Assembly (NCBI GenBank): GCA_028282465.1
Contig: JANQHX010000087.1
Location: 1 to 52,871, forward strand
DNA length: 52,871 nt
Origin: Gynuella sp.
GTDB taxonomy: Bacteria; Pseudomonadota; Gammaproteobacteria; Pseudomonadales; Natronospirillaceae
Reading direction: 5' to 3'
This document shows, piece by piece, positions 1 through 7,963 of this stretch. Position 1 is the stretch's first letter. Each line of letters opens with the position of its first letter. The notes beneath the pieces were generated by a model. The model saw nothing but the letters and a program-made list of their open reading frames with translations. It made no database searches and had not been told where the DNA came from. The position numbers were made by a program, and so were the translations under genes.

Positions 1-71
1 ACCACATCCTGTGGTTCGTCTATGAGATTGGTATCGGCGATTTGGCGGGGTTCCTTAATTCACTTTGGTTA

Positions 72-980
72 TTAATTTACCCTTTTTATAAGTGCGGCAA
101 GGACTTGCCGCTTATTTTTAAACACCGGCTCAAGAATAAAACAAGCAACAGAAACCAGCGTAATAAAGGAACCGACATAGGCTACCCAGGAATACACTTC
201 TTGGTTTAATACAACTCCCACCCACAGTGCTATCACGGGAGTCAATACAGATATCAAACCCAGTGTGACGGAACTAATATGCTGCAACAGAAAAAAGAAA
301 AGAAAGAAACCCAGTAAGCTACCAAAAACAGCCAACAATAAAATTGACCAAACGGCGACAGAATCAATCGACTCAGAATGCCCAGGCCAAATAAACGCAT
401 TAAGTGCATAACCCGGAAGGCAAACCAGTAAGCTGCCGACCAACTGATCAAATGGTAAAACGGATTGGTTATATTTCTTAATCCAGGTGCTACAAAATGC
501 ATGAAAGAAAACGCCCATAGCCACCACCCAAAAACCCCAAAGAGCCTTTTGACCCTGAGCCAATTTGTTCTGAAAAATAAGAAGCAAACCAGCAAACGAA
601 ATTAGGATTAGAAATTCCCTGAGTTTTGATTGTCTGGTGCCAAAGAAAAACCATGAACAGATAGCTGCAATGATTGGCATAACGCCATGAATCACCGCAA
701 CTGTTCCTGAGCTCACAACAGTGGAACCGAGATAGACACAGGTCATGGCAGCATAGAGTTGAAATCCTCCAACCGAGTAACACTTAATCGCATCTTTGGA
801 AAAAGAAATTCGATAACGCCCAAGCAACACAATAACAACCACTAAAAGAACGGCCGTTAAATTGCGCCAAAACATGGCTTCACCAAAGCTAAAAGACTTC
901 ATGCTCCAATTAATTCCCAATGGAGTGAAAGACCAAATGACAACTTCAGCAATAAATGCCATGGCGATTAACAGTTTCAA
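72..980 (-). CDS. DMT-family (EamA) membrane transporter
   Basis: A 302-residue hydrophobic protein made of two EamA-like halves, about ten membrane segments in all, ending in a short basic tail. The family (drug/metabolite transporters) moves small metabolites across the inner membrane, often outward; the substrate cannot be told from sequence. The first codon is TTG at 980, which has a GGAG about 7 bases upstream and gives a complete first helix. An ATG at 962 would give 296 residues but cuts into the first helix and has no good ribosome binding site. The gene stands alone and is divergent from the TraF_2-like gene. Family assignment is firm, specificity is unknown. Confidence 0.85.
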   Translation of the reverse strand: MKLLIAMAFIAEVVIWSFTPLGINWSMKSFSFGEAMFWRNLTAVLLVVVIVLLGRYRISFSKDAIKCYSVGGFQLYAAMTCVYLGSTVVSSGTVAVIHGVMPIIAAICSWFFFGTRQSKLREFLILISFAGLLLIFQNKLAQGQKALWGFWVVAMGVFFHAFCSTWIKKYNQSVLPFDQLVGSLLVCLPGYALNAFIWPGHSESIDSVAVWSILLLAVFGSLLGFFLFFFLLQHISSVTLGLISVLTPVIALWVGVVLNQEVYSWVAYVGSFITLVSVACFILEPVFKNKRQVLAALIKRVN

Positions 981-1106
981 AAAAGCGCTCCGATAAGGTC
1001 AGCTGATAATGGATGGAGGTGGTTCATACTGGGAATAAGATCAGCAATCTCTTTTGTTTGATTGCCTTTCTGAAGAGTACATAACCCTTGATTACAAAGT
1101 CGTGTG

Positions 1107-1122
1107 CACTGGGTCACTGGGT
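1107..1122. repeat. Tandem 8-bp direct repeat
   Basis: CACTGGGT occurs twice back to back, 10 bases before the candidate -35 of the TraF_2-like gene. It could be a small operator or a replication slip; nothing else supports a role. Confidence 0.35.
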
Positions 1123-1131
1123 ACCTCCCAA

Positions 1132-1161
1132 TTGTGACACAGCAATTAATACTTGTATTAT
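1132..1161 (+). promoter_or_regulatory. Candidate sigma-70 promoter for the TraF_2-like gene
   Basis: TTGTGA (1132-1137) is followed after 18 bases by TATTAT (1156-1161). Matches to consensus are 4/6 and 5/6. It lies about 105 bases before the chosen ATG. This is inference from pattern only. Confidence 0.35.
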
Positions 1162-1266
1162 TTACATTTGCTTACAAAGCTAACATAGCAAACAGCAACA
1201 TGACCACAAACACAGACTAACCTTAAGGAAGCTGTGTTTGACAACTCGATCAGGGGATTCCTTTTA

Positions 1267-2988
1267 ATGAACCTTAAACATTTAATGGCATTGGCCATCT
1301 CTATCACCACTGGTAGTGCTTTGGCGGGCCCATTTGTATCTAACGACACTAGGTCCAATGCGATGGGAGGCGCCGGTGTTGCTGCGGCCGAACCTGCGTC
1401 AGCTGCGAATATGAATCCAGCACTATTAGGAAATTATCCAGATTCCGAGAGGTTTAACCTCATTATTCCATCCGTTGGTGGTTATATCGAAGACCCTGAA
1501 GGCATTCTCGCCGATATGGAAGACTTCTCTGAAGACGGACTCGAAGATTACGAAAATCTGGATGGTGAGGCGCTTACCGCAGCAGTCAACAACTTAACGG
1601 ATGCAGCCACTGCGCTTTCAGCGGCCTCAGCGACATTGGAAGGCCTTGATCCAACTAGCGCTAGTTATGCTACAGACCTGTCTACAGCATACGATGACCT
1701 TTCAACAGCACAGAGTGATATGACCAGTGCCATTGCAAACGTAAGAACTGAAACCAGTAATCTTAGGTCTGTTGTGGACACCACAAAAAACACCTTTAGC
1801 GATTTTTCGGGCCGTCCAATGCAGTCTGGGGTATTGGGTGGTTTGGGTATGGCCTTACCTGGAGGAAACTTCAAATGGGGGGTAGTCATTAACCAAAACG
1901 CATTTACAGGGGCTGAGCTCAGCCTTGCTCCTGCGGATCTGGCCGCAGCAGATTATGCACTACTTTCCCTAGAAGATTATGTTGATCAAGTAGAAATTGT
2001 AAACAACTCAGTGGGTAGTACCACAGATGGATCTGGAGTCATTGGTGCGGCCGACACACTAAACAACTTAGATCCTGATGATTTTCCTAATCCGATTGAT
2101 TTTCAAAACGCAGTAACAGCTGCACAGGGAGACTTAACGGTCGCATCTGCAGATCTAGCAACCGAAGTCGCTACCCTAGATAATTTTACCTCAAACACCT
2201 CCAGTGATTACGTCGCTGAAGGAACCTATCCTTCTGATTACCCTGAGTTCACTGATCCTCTTGTTAACGCCGGTACTTTTGATGAAACCGTTATCGACCC
2301 AGAAACTATTTACTCTGAAGTTCAAATTGTCGGTGTATCTGTCACAGAAGTCGGAATAGCTACGGGCCAACTGTTTAATTTCGGTGGTGACGATTTTACG
2401 TTGGGAGCAACGTTCAAACTCCAGCAAATTATCATCTTTGACAAGAACATTGCTTACGACGATTTTGAAGAAGATGCAGAAGGAGAATTAGAGCAAGCAA
2501 TCGAAGAAAACACTATTTCTGAGACCACAGGAAATATCGATATTGGTGCGGCAAAAAGTTTTAATTATAAAGGTTCTCTAACAGGTGGTGTGGTTATCAA
2601 AGATATTATTCCACAAACCTTTAAATCCAAGTCTGGGCAAGACATCGATTTCAATCCGAAAGTGCGAATTGGTGCGGCTCATACAACCGCTTATACAACG
2701 CTTGCTGCCGACCTTGATTTAACCGAAAACCAACCTATTGCCATTGGCGTACCTACTAGATACATGAGCCTGGGCGCAGAGCTAGATATTAAAAACTGGC
2801 TAAAGCTTAGAACTGGGTATAAGAACAACTTAAGTGTTGCAGACTCTGATACTGTTTCATTTGGCGCTGGGCTAACCCCGTGGGGGGTGGGTATAGACCT
2901 AACCATTTGGTTCCCACCAGGCGCGAATAGTGAAACAGAATTAGCCAAAGGCCTTGGAGTGATGGGTCAATTTTCTATGCGATTCTAA
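1267..2988 (+). CDS. TraF_2-like outer-membrane beta-barrel protein
   Basis: A 573-residue exported protein. The signal peptide is residues 1-20, with ALA before the cleavage point. Mature residues 24-56 carry a Gly/Ala/Asn-rich stretch with MNPALL, as in FadL-like barrels and in proteins named 'conjugal transfer TraF' (TraF_2). The C-terminus ends in Phe, as outer-membrane barrels do. Residues about 101-178 and 215-345 are Ala/Asp/Ser-rich helical insertions that look like coiled coil between barrel strands. I chose ATG 1267: it has AGGGGA 9 bases upstream and opens directly on the signal peptide. A GTG at 1234 would add 11 residues. There are no conjugation genes nearby, so a transfer role is unlikely. 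The function is unknown; an outer-membrane pore or hydrophobic-compound transporter is the best guess. Confidence 0.75.
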   Translation: MNLKHLMALAISITTGSALAGPFVSNDTRSNAMGGAGVAAAEPASAANMNPALLGNYPDSERFNLIIPSVGGYIEDPEGILADMEDFSEDGLEDYENLDGEALTAAVNNLTDAATALSAASATLEGLDPTSASYATDLSTAYDDLSTAQSDMTSAIANVRTETSNLRSVVDTTKNTFSDFSGRPMQSGVLGGLGMALPGGNFKWGVVINQNAFTGAELSLAPADLAAADYALLSLEDYVDQVEIVNNSVGSTTDGSGVIGAADTLNNLDPDDFPNPIDFQNAVTAAQGDLTVASADLATEVATLDNFTSNTSSDYVAEGTYPSDYPEFTDPLVNAGTFDETVIDPETIYSEVQIVGVSVTEVGIATGQLFNFGGDDFTLGATFKLQQIIIFDKNIAYDDFEEDAEGELEQAIEENTISETTGNIDIGAAKSFNYKGSLTGGVVIKDIIPQTFKSKSGQDIDFNPKVRIGAAHTTAYTTLAADLDLTENQPIAIGVPTRYMSLGAELDIKNWLKLRTGYKNNLSVADSDTVSFGAGLTPWGVGIDLTIWFPPGANSETELAKGLGVMGQFSMRF

Positions 2989-3005
2989 ATGCCGAGTACG
3001 CCTCT

Positions 3006-3031
3006 AAAAAGCCTCATCTGAGGCTTTTTTT
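3006..3031 (+). terminator. Rho-independent terminator after the TraF_2-like gene
   Basis: A perfect 10-bp stem (AAAAAGCCTC / GAGGCTTTTT) with a 4-base loop, followed by further Ts. It begins 17 bases after the stop codon. Confidence 0.85.
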
Positions 3032-3081
3032 ATTTCAGAAGCTTTATAATGGCTACATCTTCCATGAATGCGATATCGCTA

Positions 3082-4314
3082 ATGAATATATATTTAGTTG
3101 GCGGTGCGGTGAGAGACGCACTACTTGAAATACCAGTGAAAGACAGAGATTGGCTGGTCACGGGTGCTACACCAGAACAAATGCTGGCGCAAAACTTTCA
3201 ACAAGTGGGCGCAGATTTTCCAGTTTTTTTGCACCCCAATACAAAAGAAGAGTATGCCCTTGCCCGCACTGAACGAAAATCAGGACAGGGTTACAAAGGC
3301 TTTAATGTTGACTTTAATCCAGATATTACCCTGGATCAGGATCTAGAACGCCGGGATTTAACCATTAACGCCATGGCACAAGATTCTAATGGTCATTTAC
3401 ATGATCCATTTAATGGTCAATCAGATCTGAAAGATAAAATACTTAGGCATGTGTCTCCTGCTTTTCGAGAAGACCCTCTCAGAGTACTGCGAGTTGCTCG
3501 GTTTGCAGCCAGATTTGATCATTTAGGTTTTTCAGTCGCCTCAGAAACCTTGGACTTAATGATCCAACTTTCTATTTCTGGAGAATTGAACACCTTAACT
3601 CCTGAAAGAGTTTGGCAAGAAACCCAAAGAGCTCTAACAGAGAGATCACCCTGGGTTTATTTTGAAGTACTGAGACGCTGCTCCGCTCTGCAAATAATAA
3701 TGCCTGAACTGGATAATCTATTCGGTGTGCCCCAGCCCATGAAATGGCATCCTGAGATCGACACAGGTATTCACACACTTAAAGCGCTTCAAGTCGCATG
3801 CAGCTTAAGTGATGACACTGAAGTTCGGTTTGCAACCCTGTGCCATGACCTGGGTAAGGCAGAATCCGACCCAGATAATCTACCGCACCACCATGGTCAT
3901 GAAAAACGTGGCATAAAGCTAGTGAAGCAACTGTGTCGTCGATTAAAAACACAGAACAGCTACAAAGATTTAGCCATGTTAGCGTCTGAATTTCATACCC
4001 ATTGCCACCGGATAGAGGAATTAAAGCCTGCCACCATCTTCGATTTTTTAAACAGGCTCGGGGCGTTTAAAAAAACCGAATTGTTAAAAAAATTTCTTCT
4101 TGTATGCACCGCAGACAGCCGAGGTCGCTCCGGTTTCGAAACAAGAGAGTATAAACAAGCTGACCTTGTCTATGAACTCGCTGTGGCTGCGCAACAAGTT
4201 GATGTATCAAATTTGCAAAAGCAGGGGTATAGCGGACCCGAGTTAGGGGAGCAGATAAGACAAACCCGAATAAAAATAATTGCTGAGGAAAAATCGAAAT
4301 GGCAACAGTATTAA
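3082..4314 (+). CDS. cca: Multifunctional CCA-adding enzyme (tRNA nucleotidyltransferase)
   Basis: Adds or repairs the 3'-CCA end of tRNAs. The N-terminus has the class II nucleotidyltransferase motif GGAVRD (residues 7-12) and the metal-binding pair D21/D23 in KDRDW. RRDLTINAMA and EDPLR-VARFAARF follow. The C-terminal half carries an HD phosphohydrolase domain (CHDLGK), the arrangement of the E. coli enzyme with its extra phosphatase and phosphodiesterase activities. From ATG 3082 it has 410 residues against 412 in E. coli and begins MNIYLVGGAVRD, as the family does. An ATG at 3049 would add 11 unneeded residues. Its end overlaps the next gene by 16 bases, so translation is probably coupled. 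Confidence 0.95.
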   Translation: MNIYLVGGAVRDALLEIPVKDRDWLVTGATPEQMLAQNFQQVGADFPVFLHPNTKEEYALARTERKSGQGYKGFNVDFNPDITLDQDLERRDLTINAMAQDSNGHLHDPFNGQSDLKDKILRHVSPAFREDPLRVLRVARFAARFDHLGFSVASETLDLMIQLSISGELNTLTPERVWQETQRALTERSPWVYFEVLRRCSALQIIMPELDNLFGVPQPMKWHPEIDTGIHTLKALQVACSLSDDTEVRFATLCHDLGKAESDPDNLPHHHGHEKRGIKLVKQLCRRLKTQNSYKDLAMLASEFHTHCHRIEELKPATIFDFLNRLGAFKKTELLKKFLLVCTADSRGRSGFETREYKQADLVYELAVAAQQVDVSNLQKQGYSGPELGEQIRQTRIKIIAEEKSKWQQY

Positions 4315-5018
4315 TTACTGGAGCAAGTAAAAGGCTTGGGGCGCAAACTGCAACTTTCTTTCATAATAAGGGCTTCAATTTATTACTGAGTTATCTACAG
4401 TCTCAGTCGGAAGCAGAAAGCTTAAGTGCAAGCTTCAATAATATTAGGGATAACAGCTGCCAAATTATTAAATGCGATCTCAATGATTCTGACCATGTTG
4501 ATGAGCTGGCGAATATCGCGTCAGAAGTGTCTGATTTATCTGTGTTAATTAATAATGCATCCAGTTTTTTCCCGAGCCCACTGGGTAAAATTTCTAATCA
4601 ACAATGGGATCAACTGATAAACAGTAACTTAAAAGCGCCACTGTTTTTATCACAGGCCTTGGCACCACGGCTGAGTGAAAACAAGGGCTCAATCATAAAT
4701 ATGGTAGACATCCATGGCTATCGCCCGCTTAACGAACATACAGTATATTGTGTTGCGAAATCCGGGCTAATGATGCTAACTCAATCATTAGCACTGGAGC
4801 TAGCACCCGATGTAAGAGTAAATGCTGTAGCTCCTGGGGCTATTTTATGGCCGGAAAACAACTCTCAAATCGCTCAAAATACCCTGCCTAAAATCCCGCT
4901 TCATAGAGCCGGCCACCCGGAAGATATTGCAAAAGCAATTTATCATTTGGCCGTTGAGAATCAATACATCACTGGGCAAATTTTACCAGTAGACGGCGGG
5001 CGGACTCTCAACCAGTAA
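4299..5018 (+). CDS. Short-chain dehydrogenase, pteridine-reductase type (FolM-like)
   Basis: A 239-residue NAD(P)H-dependent SDR. The nucleotide-binding motif is TGxxxRxG (T7, G8, R12, G14), which marks the pteridine reductase (PTR1/FolM) branch rather than the usual TGxxxGIG. It has NNAS (85-88), D137 in place of the usual catalytic Ser, and Y150-xxx-K154. The C-terminal part (APGAILWPE, LPVDGG) also resembles pteridine reductases. It likely reduces dihydromonapterin or dihydrofolate to the tetrahydro form. The start lies inside the end of cca, so the two are probably co-transcribed. The last four codons plus the stop are tandemly duplicated just downstream. Confidence 0.85.
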   Translation: MATVLITGASKRLGAQTATFFHNKGFNLLLSYLQSQSEAESLSASFNNIRDNSCQIIKCDLNDSDHVDELANIASEVSDLSVLINNASSFFPSPLGKISNQQWDQLINSNLKAPLFLSQALAPRLSENKGSIINMVDIHGYRPLNEHTVYCVAKSGLMMLTQSLALELAPDVRVNAVAPGAILWPENNSQIAQNTLPKIPLHRAGHPEDIAKAIYHLAVENQYITGQILPVDGGRTLNQ

Positions 5019-5033
5019 ACTCTCAACCAGTAA
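5004..5033. repeat. Tandem 15-bp duplication over a stop codon
   Basis: ACTCTCAACCAGTAA occurs twice in perfect tandem (5004-5018, 5019-5033). The first copy encodes the last four residues and stop of the SDR; the second lies immediately after, so reading through the first stop would add T-L-N-Q and stop again. Confidence 0.9.
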
Positions 5034-5054
5034 ACTTATGAATCCCTTGTTTAC

Positions 5055-5891
5055 TTAATCGAGCTTGGTTCCACAAAATCGGCAATACAGAGAGGTTTCC
5101 TCATGGCCAGTTCGCCCGCATCCTTCGCAAGCTCTGGCATCACGGGCTTTGTTCATAACCTGACTAAGCTCGGCTGCGTAAATACCAGTAGGTACGGCAA
5201 TGATGGCATAGCCACTGATCATAACTGCTGAAGCGATCATTTTGCCAACGGGGGTGTGGGGTGAAATATCACCATAGCCCACAGTAGTGAGCGTTACTAT
5301 TGCCCAATAAATAGACTCTGGAATGCTATTAAATCCGTTTTCTGGACCTTCCACCAAATACATAATAGATCCAAATATAATCACTACGGTCATTACCGTA
5401 TAGAGGAAGACCAAAATTTTTCTTCGGCTTTGCCTCATGGCTGCAATTAGAAATTCAGCCTCGCCAAGATAATTAACCAGTTTTAAAATTCTAAACAGCC
5501 GAAGTATTCTTAAGATTCGAATCACTAACAGAGAGTTAGCCCCAGTAAGAAACAAGCTGAGATAAGTAGGAATAATGGATAACAAATCTACAATACCAAA
5601 AAAACTTTTTGCATACTTCAATGGCTGCTTTACTGAAACCAATCTTAGAATATATTCAACAGTGAAAAGAAGCGTAAAACCCCACTCTATTAACAATAAC
5701 TCTCGACCATAAACGTCATAAATGTCGTCTACGCTTTCCAATAGTACTGCCGCGACACTGAGTAAGATGGCAACGATCAAAACGATATCAAACAGCTTGC
5801 CCAGAAAAGTGTCAGCACCAAAAATGATCTCGTTTATTTTTGCCTGCCAAGGGCTTAGCCCTTCGGAATCTTCATGCATCAGTCTTGACAT
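5055..5891 (-). CDS. Voltage-gated-type potassium channel with C-terminal zinc ribbon
   Basis: A 278-residue six-helix ion channel of the inner membrane. S4 carries basic residues every third position (R125, R128, R131, R134, K137), typical of a voltage sensor. The pore contains the K+ selectivity filter TVGYGD (203-208). The cytoplasmic tail ends in two Cys-x-x-Cys pairs (C255/C258 and C270/C273) about 11 residues apart, predicted to bind zinc. It lacks the RCK/TrkA-N domain of larger bacterial K+ channels. It is a single gene, convergent with the SDR with only 36 bases between. K+ selectivity is well supported by the filter; gating and the zinc-ribbon role are inference. Confidence 0.9.
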   Translation of the reverse strand: MSRLMHEDSEGLSPWQAKINEIIFGADTFLGKLFDIVLIVAILLSVAAVLLESVDDIYDVYGRELLLIEWGFTLLFTVEYILRLVSVKQPLKYAKSFFGIVDLLSIIPTYLSLFLTGANSLLVIRILRILRLFRILKLVNYLGEAEFLIAAMRQSRRKILVFLYTVMTVVIIFGSIMYLVEGPENGFNSIPESIYWAIVTLTTVGYGDISPHTPVGKMIASAVMISGYAIIAVPTGIYAAELSQVMNKARDARACEGCGRTGHEETSLYCRFCGTKLD

Positions 5892-5981
5892 ACTATTAGC
5901 CTAGTCATTGGTAATTCGACTATGATTAAAGCAGAATGACGGGCTAAAATCCCTCTAAATCACTGGCAAGGAAATCAATTT

Positions 5982-6569
5982 ATGGCGAAATCGCCACTCA
6001 GCCTCTTCTTTATTGGTGACGATCTAGTTGCGGGTGCTGGCGACCCAACTCATCAGGGTTTTGTTTATGCACTCACACGTCAAGCGAAGAATACGCATCC
6101 CGATCTTAACTTATACCAGCTTGGGGTCTATGGAGAAACTAGCCTAAAGCTAGCAGAAAGAATTGAAGCTGAACTGAACGCCAGACTTACATCAGATGAA
6201 GACAATCGAATAGTATTAGCTACCGGCTTACAAGATTGTGCGGCTACACCTAAAATCAGTATTAATGAATCGGTTGAAGCTCTAAAAACCATACTGAAAG
6301 TCATTAAGCCTAGAGCTAAGATTTTGGTGATTGGGCCTCCTTGCGCATATGACCCACCCATAAATATGAAGACCAAAAAATTTTCTGCAATGATGCAAGA
6401 GCTTTGTCAAAAATCTCACACGCCATTTGTTTCACTTTATGAAAGTACTGAACGAGACCCGCAATACAAGAGAGATCTCACCTATAAAGAGCGAGTATAT
6501 CCCGGTCGATTAGGGTACGAAAAAATATTCAATATTGTGAGTAACGACCGCCAATGGTGGTTTAGTTAA
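5982..6569 (+). CDS. SGNH/GDSL-fold protein lacking catalytic residues
   Basis: A 195-residue protein following the layout of single-domain GDSL esterases. Block I reads FIGDDLVAGAGD where active enzymes have GDS, so the nucleophile Ser is Asp. Block II keeps its Gly (LGVYGETS). Block III reads TGLQD where the oxyanion Asn would be (usually GxND). Block V reads RVYPGRLGY where active enzymes have D-x-x-H-P, so the His is Tyr. All three changes are in the codons (GAC GAT; CAA; TAT). There is no signal peptide, so it should be cytoplasmic. AAGGAA lies 7 bases before the ATG. The stop overlaps the yigZ start by one base (TAATG). It is probably a non-enzymatic binding or regulatory protein. Confidence 0.75.
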   Translation: MAKSPLSLFFIGDDLVAGAGDPTHQGFVYALTRQAKNTHPDLNLYQLGVYGETSLKLAERIEAELNARLTSDEDNRIVLATGLQDCAATPKISINESVEALKTILKVIKPRAKILVIGPPCAYDPPINMKTKKFSAMMQELCQKSHTPFVSLYESTERDPQYKRDLTYKERVYPGRLGYEKIFNIVSNDRQWWFS

Positions 6570-7162
6570 TGTCACCAAAATCTCTGATCAACTCAGTGCA
6601 ACATGAACTAATTATAAAAAAGAGTCGCTTTATTGGTTTCATCTATCCAGTGCAAAATGTAGTGGAAGTAAAAGATAAAATTAGCCAGATTCGAAAACAA
6701 TACTATGACTCCAGGCATGTGTGTGTTGCTTGGAGCTGTGAGGGACAAACGGGTTTGGACGATGACGGTGAACCCTCAGGCACAGCCGCAAAACCTATGT
6801 ATCAAGTAATGCAGCATAAACAGGTTTCAAATTTTTTGGCTATAGTCGTCAGGTATTTTGGTGGCATCAAGTTAGGTGCGGGAGGTTTAGTAAGAGCGTA
6901 TAGCGGCGTTATTTCTGAAGCCATGACCAACGCAGAACTAAATGAAATTCGTCAAAAAAGCCAAATTTCTTTCAGCTTCGACTATGGACTTGAAAACTCT
7001 ATTCGTCGGTTAGTAGATGAATTAAATGGCGACATTCTTTCAACCATCTACGATAGCCAGTGTCATTTCACCATCAGTCTTGATGAGGATATGAGTGCAC
7101 ACTTCAAATCTAAGCTTGACGATCTTTCTCTAGGCTCGGCGCTAATCCAAGAAGACTTGTAA
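6569..7162 (+). CDS. yigZ: YigZ / IMPACT family protein
   Basis: A 197-residue cytosolic protein of the UPF0029/IMPACT family. It has the family signatures DDGEPSGTAAKPM and, further on, the VVRYFGG-KLGAGGLVRAYS block, followed by the C-terminal ferredoxin-like domain. Eukaryotic IMPACT modulates translation control; the bacterial role is not settled. Translation is coupled to the upstream SGNH-fold gene by a one-base stop/start overlap. Its last 53 bases overlap the end of the convergent acyltransferase gene. Confidence 0.92.
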   Translation: MSPKSLINSVQHELIIKKSRFIGFIYPVQNVVEVKDKISQIRKQYYDSRHVCVAWSCEGQTGLDDDGEPSGTAAKPMYQVMQHKQVSNFLAIVVRYFGGIKLGAGGLVRAYSGVISEAMTNAELNEIRQKSQISFSFDYGLENSIRRLVDELNGDILSTIYDSQCHFTISLDEDMSAHFKSKLDDLSLGSALIQEDL

Positions 7163-7868
7163 TAACGTCTCTACTTTCTTCAGATAATTGCTTTCGTTGT
7201 TTGTTTGCAGAACTCAACGACTGACCTACTTTTACCGTGACATTGGCACCCGCCTCACCCAATACTCGATATAAATTTGCTCCAAAACTCTGGTCGTCAA
7301 TGAAAGGGATAAATGGATGAGGCAATGTTTCAGATTCATATTTTATGGCCACTGGTTGCACATGTTCGCCAGACTCAATGGCTGCACCAAATAGTCTTGG
7401 GTGAAATTTTTTCACACCGACCCCATTTGTTGTCGTTGCTTCTGGGAAAAATAATATGAAGCTTTCATCTTCAATCACCTGCTTCATGGTGTCTTTGATT
7501 TGATTGGCGCTTTCATTGTTGCCTCGTTCAATAAATAAAGTACCTGCAGCAGTTGCCAACCGTCCAACTAATGGCCAGCTTTTCACTTCCGCTTTACTAA
7601 CAAAGTGAGTAGGAAAACAAGCACCTATAACTACTATATCTAGCCACGAAATATGATTACTCACCATTACCCCATGTTTTAACTCCAACTCCCCCACTAA
7701 GTTGACCCGTACAGAAAGGATATTGAGCAAGCGACGATGCCACCAAGTTGCCAACATTAACACCTGATGATTATTGAGGAATAATTTGGCGTAAAAGGCC
7801 ATGAATAACCCGATAAGCAGCAATATGATCAATAAAGGCACTCGAACCAGATAGCGGACTAAAAACAT
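7110..7868 (-). CDS. 1-acyl-sn-glycerol-3-phosphate acyltransferase (PlsC family)
   Basis: A 252-residue membrane-associated acyltransferase that would transfer an acyl chain to lysophosphatidate or a related lipid acceptor. The HX4D catalytic motif is NHISWLD (H72, D77). KAEV (92-95), FIERG (112-116) and FPEATT (141-146) follow; the last is usually FPEGT, so Gly is Ala here. One or two hydrophobic segments lie in the first 35 residues. The last 53 bases overlap yigZ on the other strand, with no room for a terminator. The acceptor is not certain, since genomes in this group often have several PlsC paralogues, including ornithine-lipid enzymes. Confidence 0.88.
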   Translation of the reverse strand: MFLVRYLVRVPLLIILLLIGLFMAFYAKLFLNNHQVLMLATWWHRRLLNILSVRVNLVGELELKHGVMVSNHISWLDIVVIGACFPTHFVSKAEVKSWPLVGRLATAAGTLFIERGNNESANQIKDTMKQVIEDESFILFFPEATTTNGVGVKKFHPRLFGAAIESGEHVQPVAIKYESETLPHPFIPFIDDQSFGANLYRVLGEAGANVTVKVGQSLSSANKQRKQLSEESRDVITSLLGLAPSLEKDRQA

Positions 7869-7963
7869 TGGGGCGATCCATTTAACAAAAAAAGCACATA
7901 ATCAAAGATTCTAACATGAGGTCACCAAGGCTCTGCTAATCTGAACTCGAAAGGGAGGATGAA

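Noticed and set aside
3-209. Open plus-strand frame from the left edge to a stop at 207-209, starting with a hydrophobic stretch that could be a membrane-protein C-terminus
   Set aside because: About 135 bases lie antisense to the well-supported transporter gene and the last 40 residues look like non-coding translation. Only the first 24 residues are suggestive; not enough without the upstream sequence.
1158-1358. 66-residue minus-strand ORF opposite the start of the TraF_2-like gene
   Set aside because: It overlaps the promoter region and signal peptide of a real gene, has no ribosome site and no family features.
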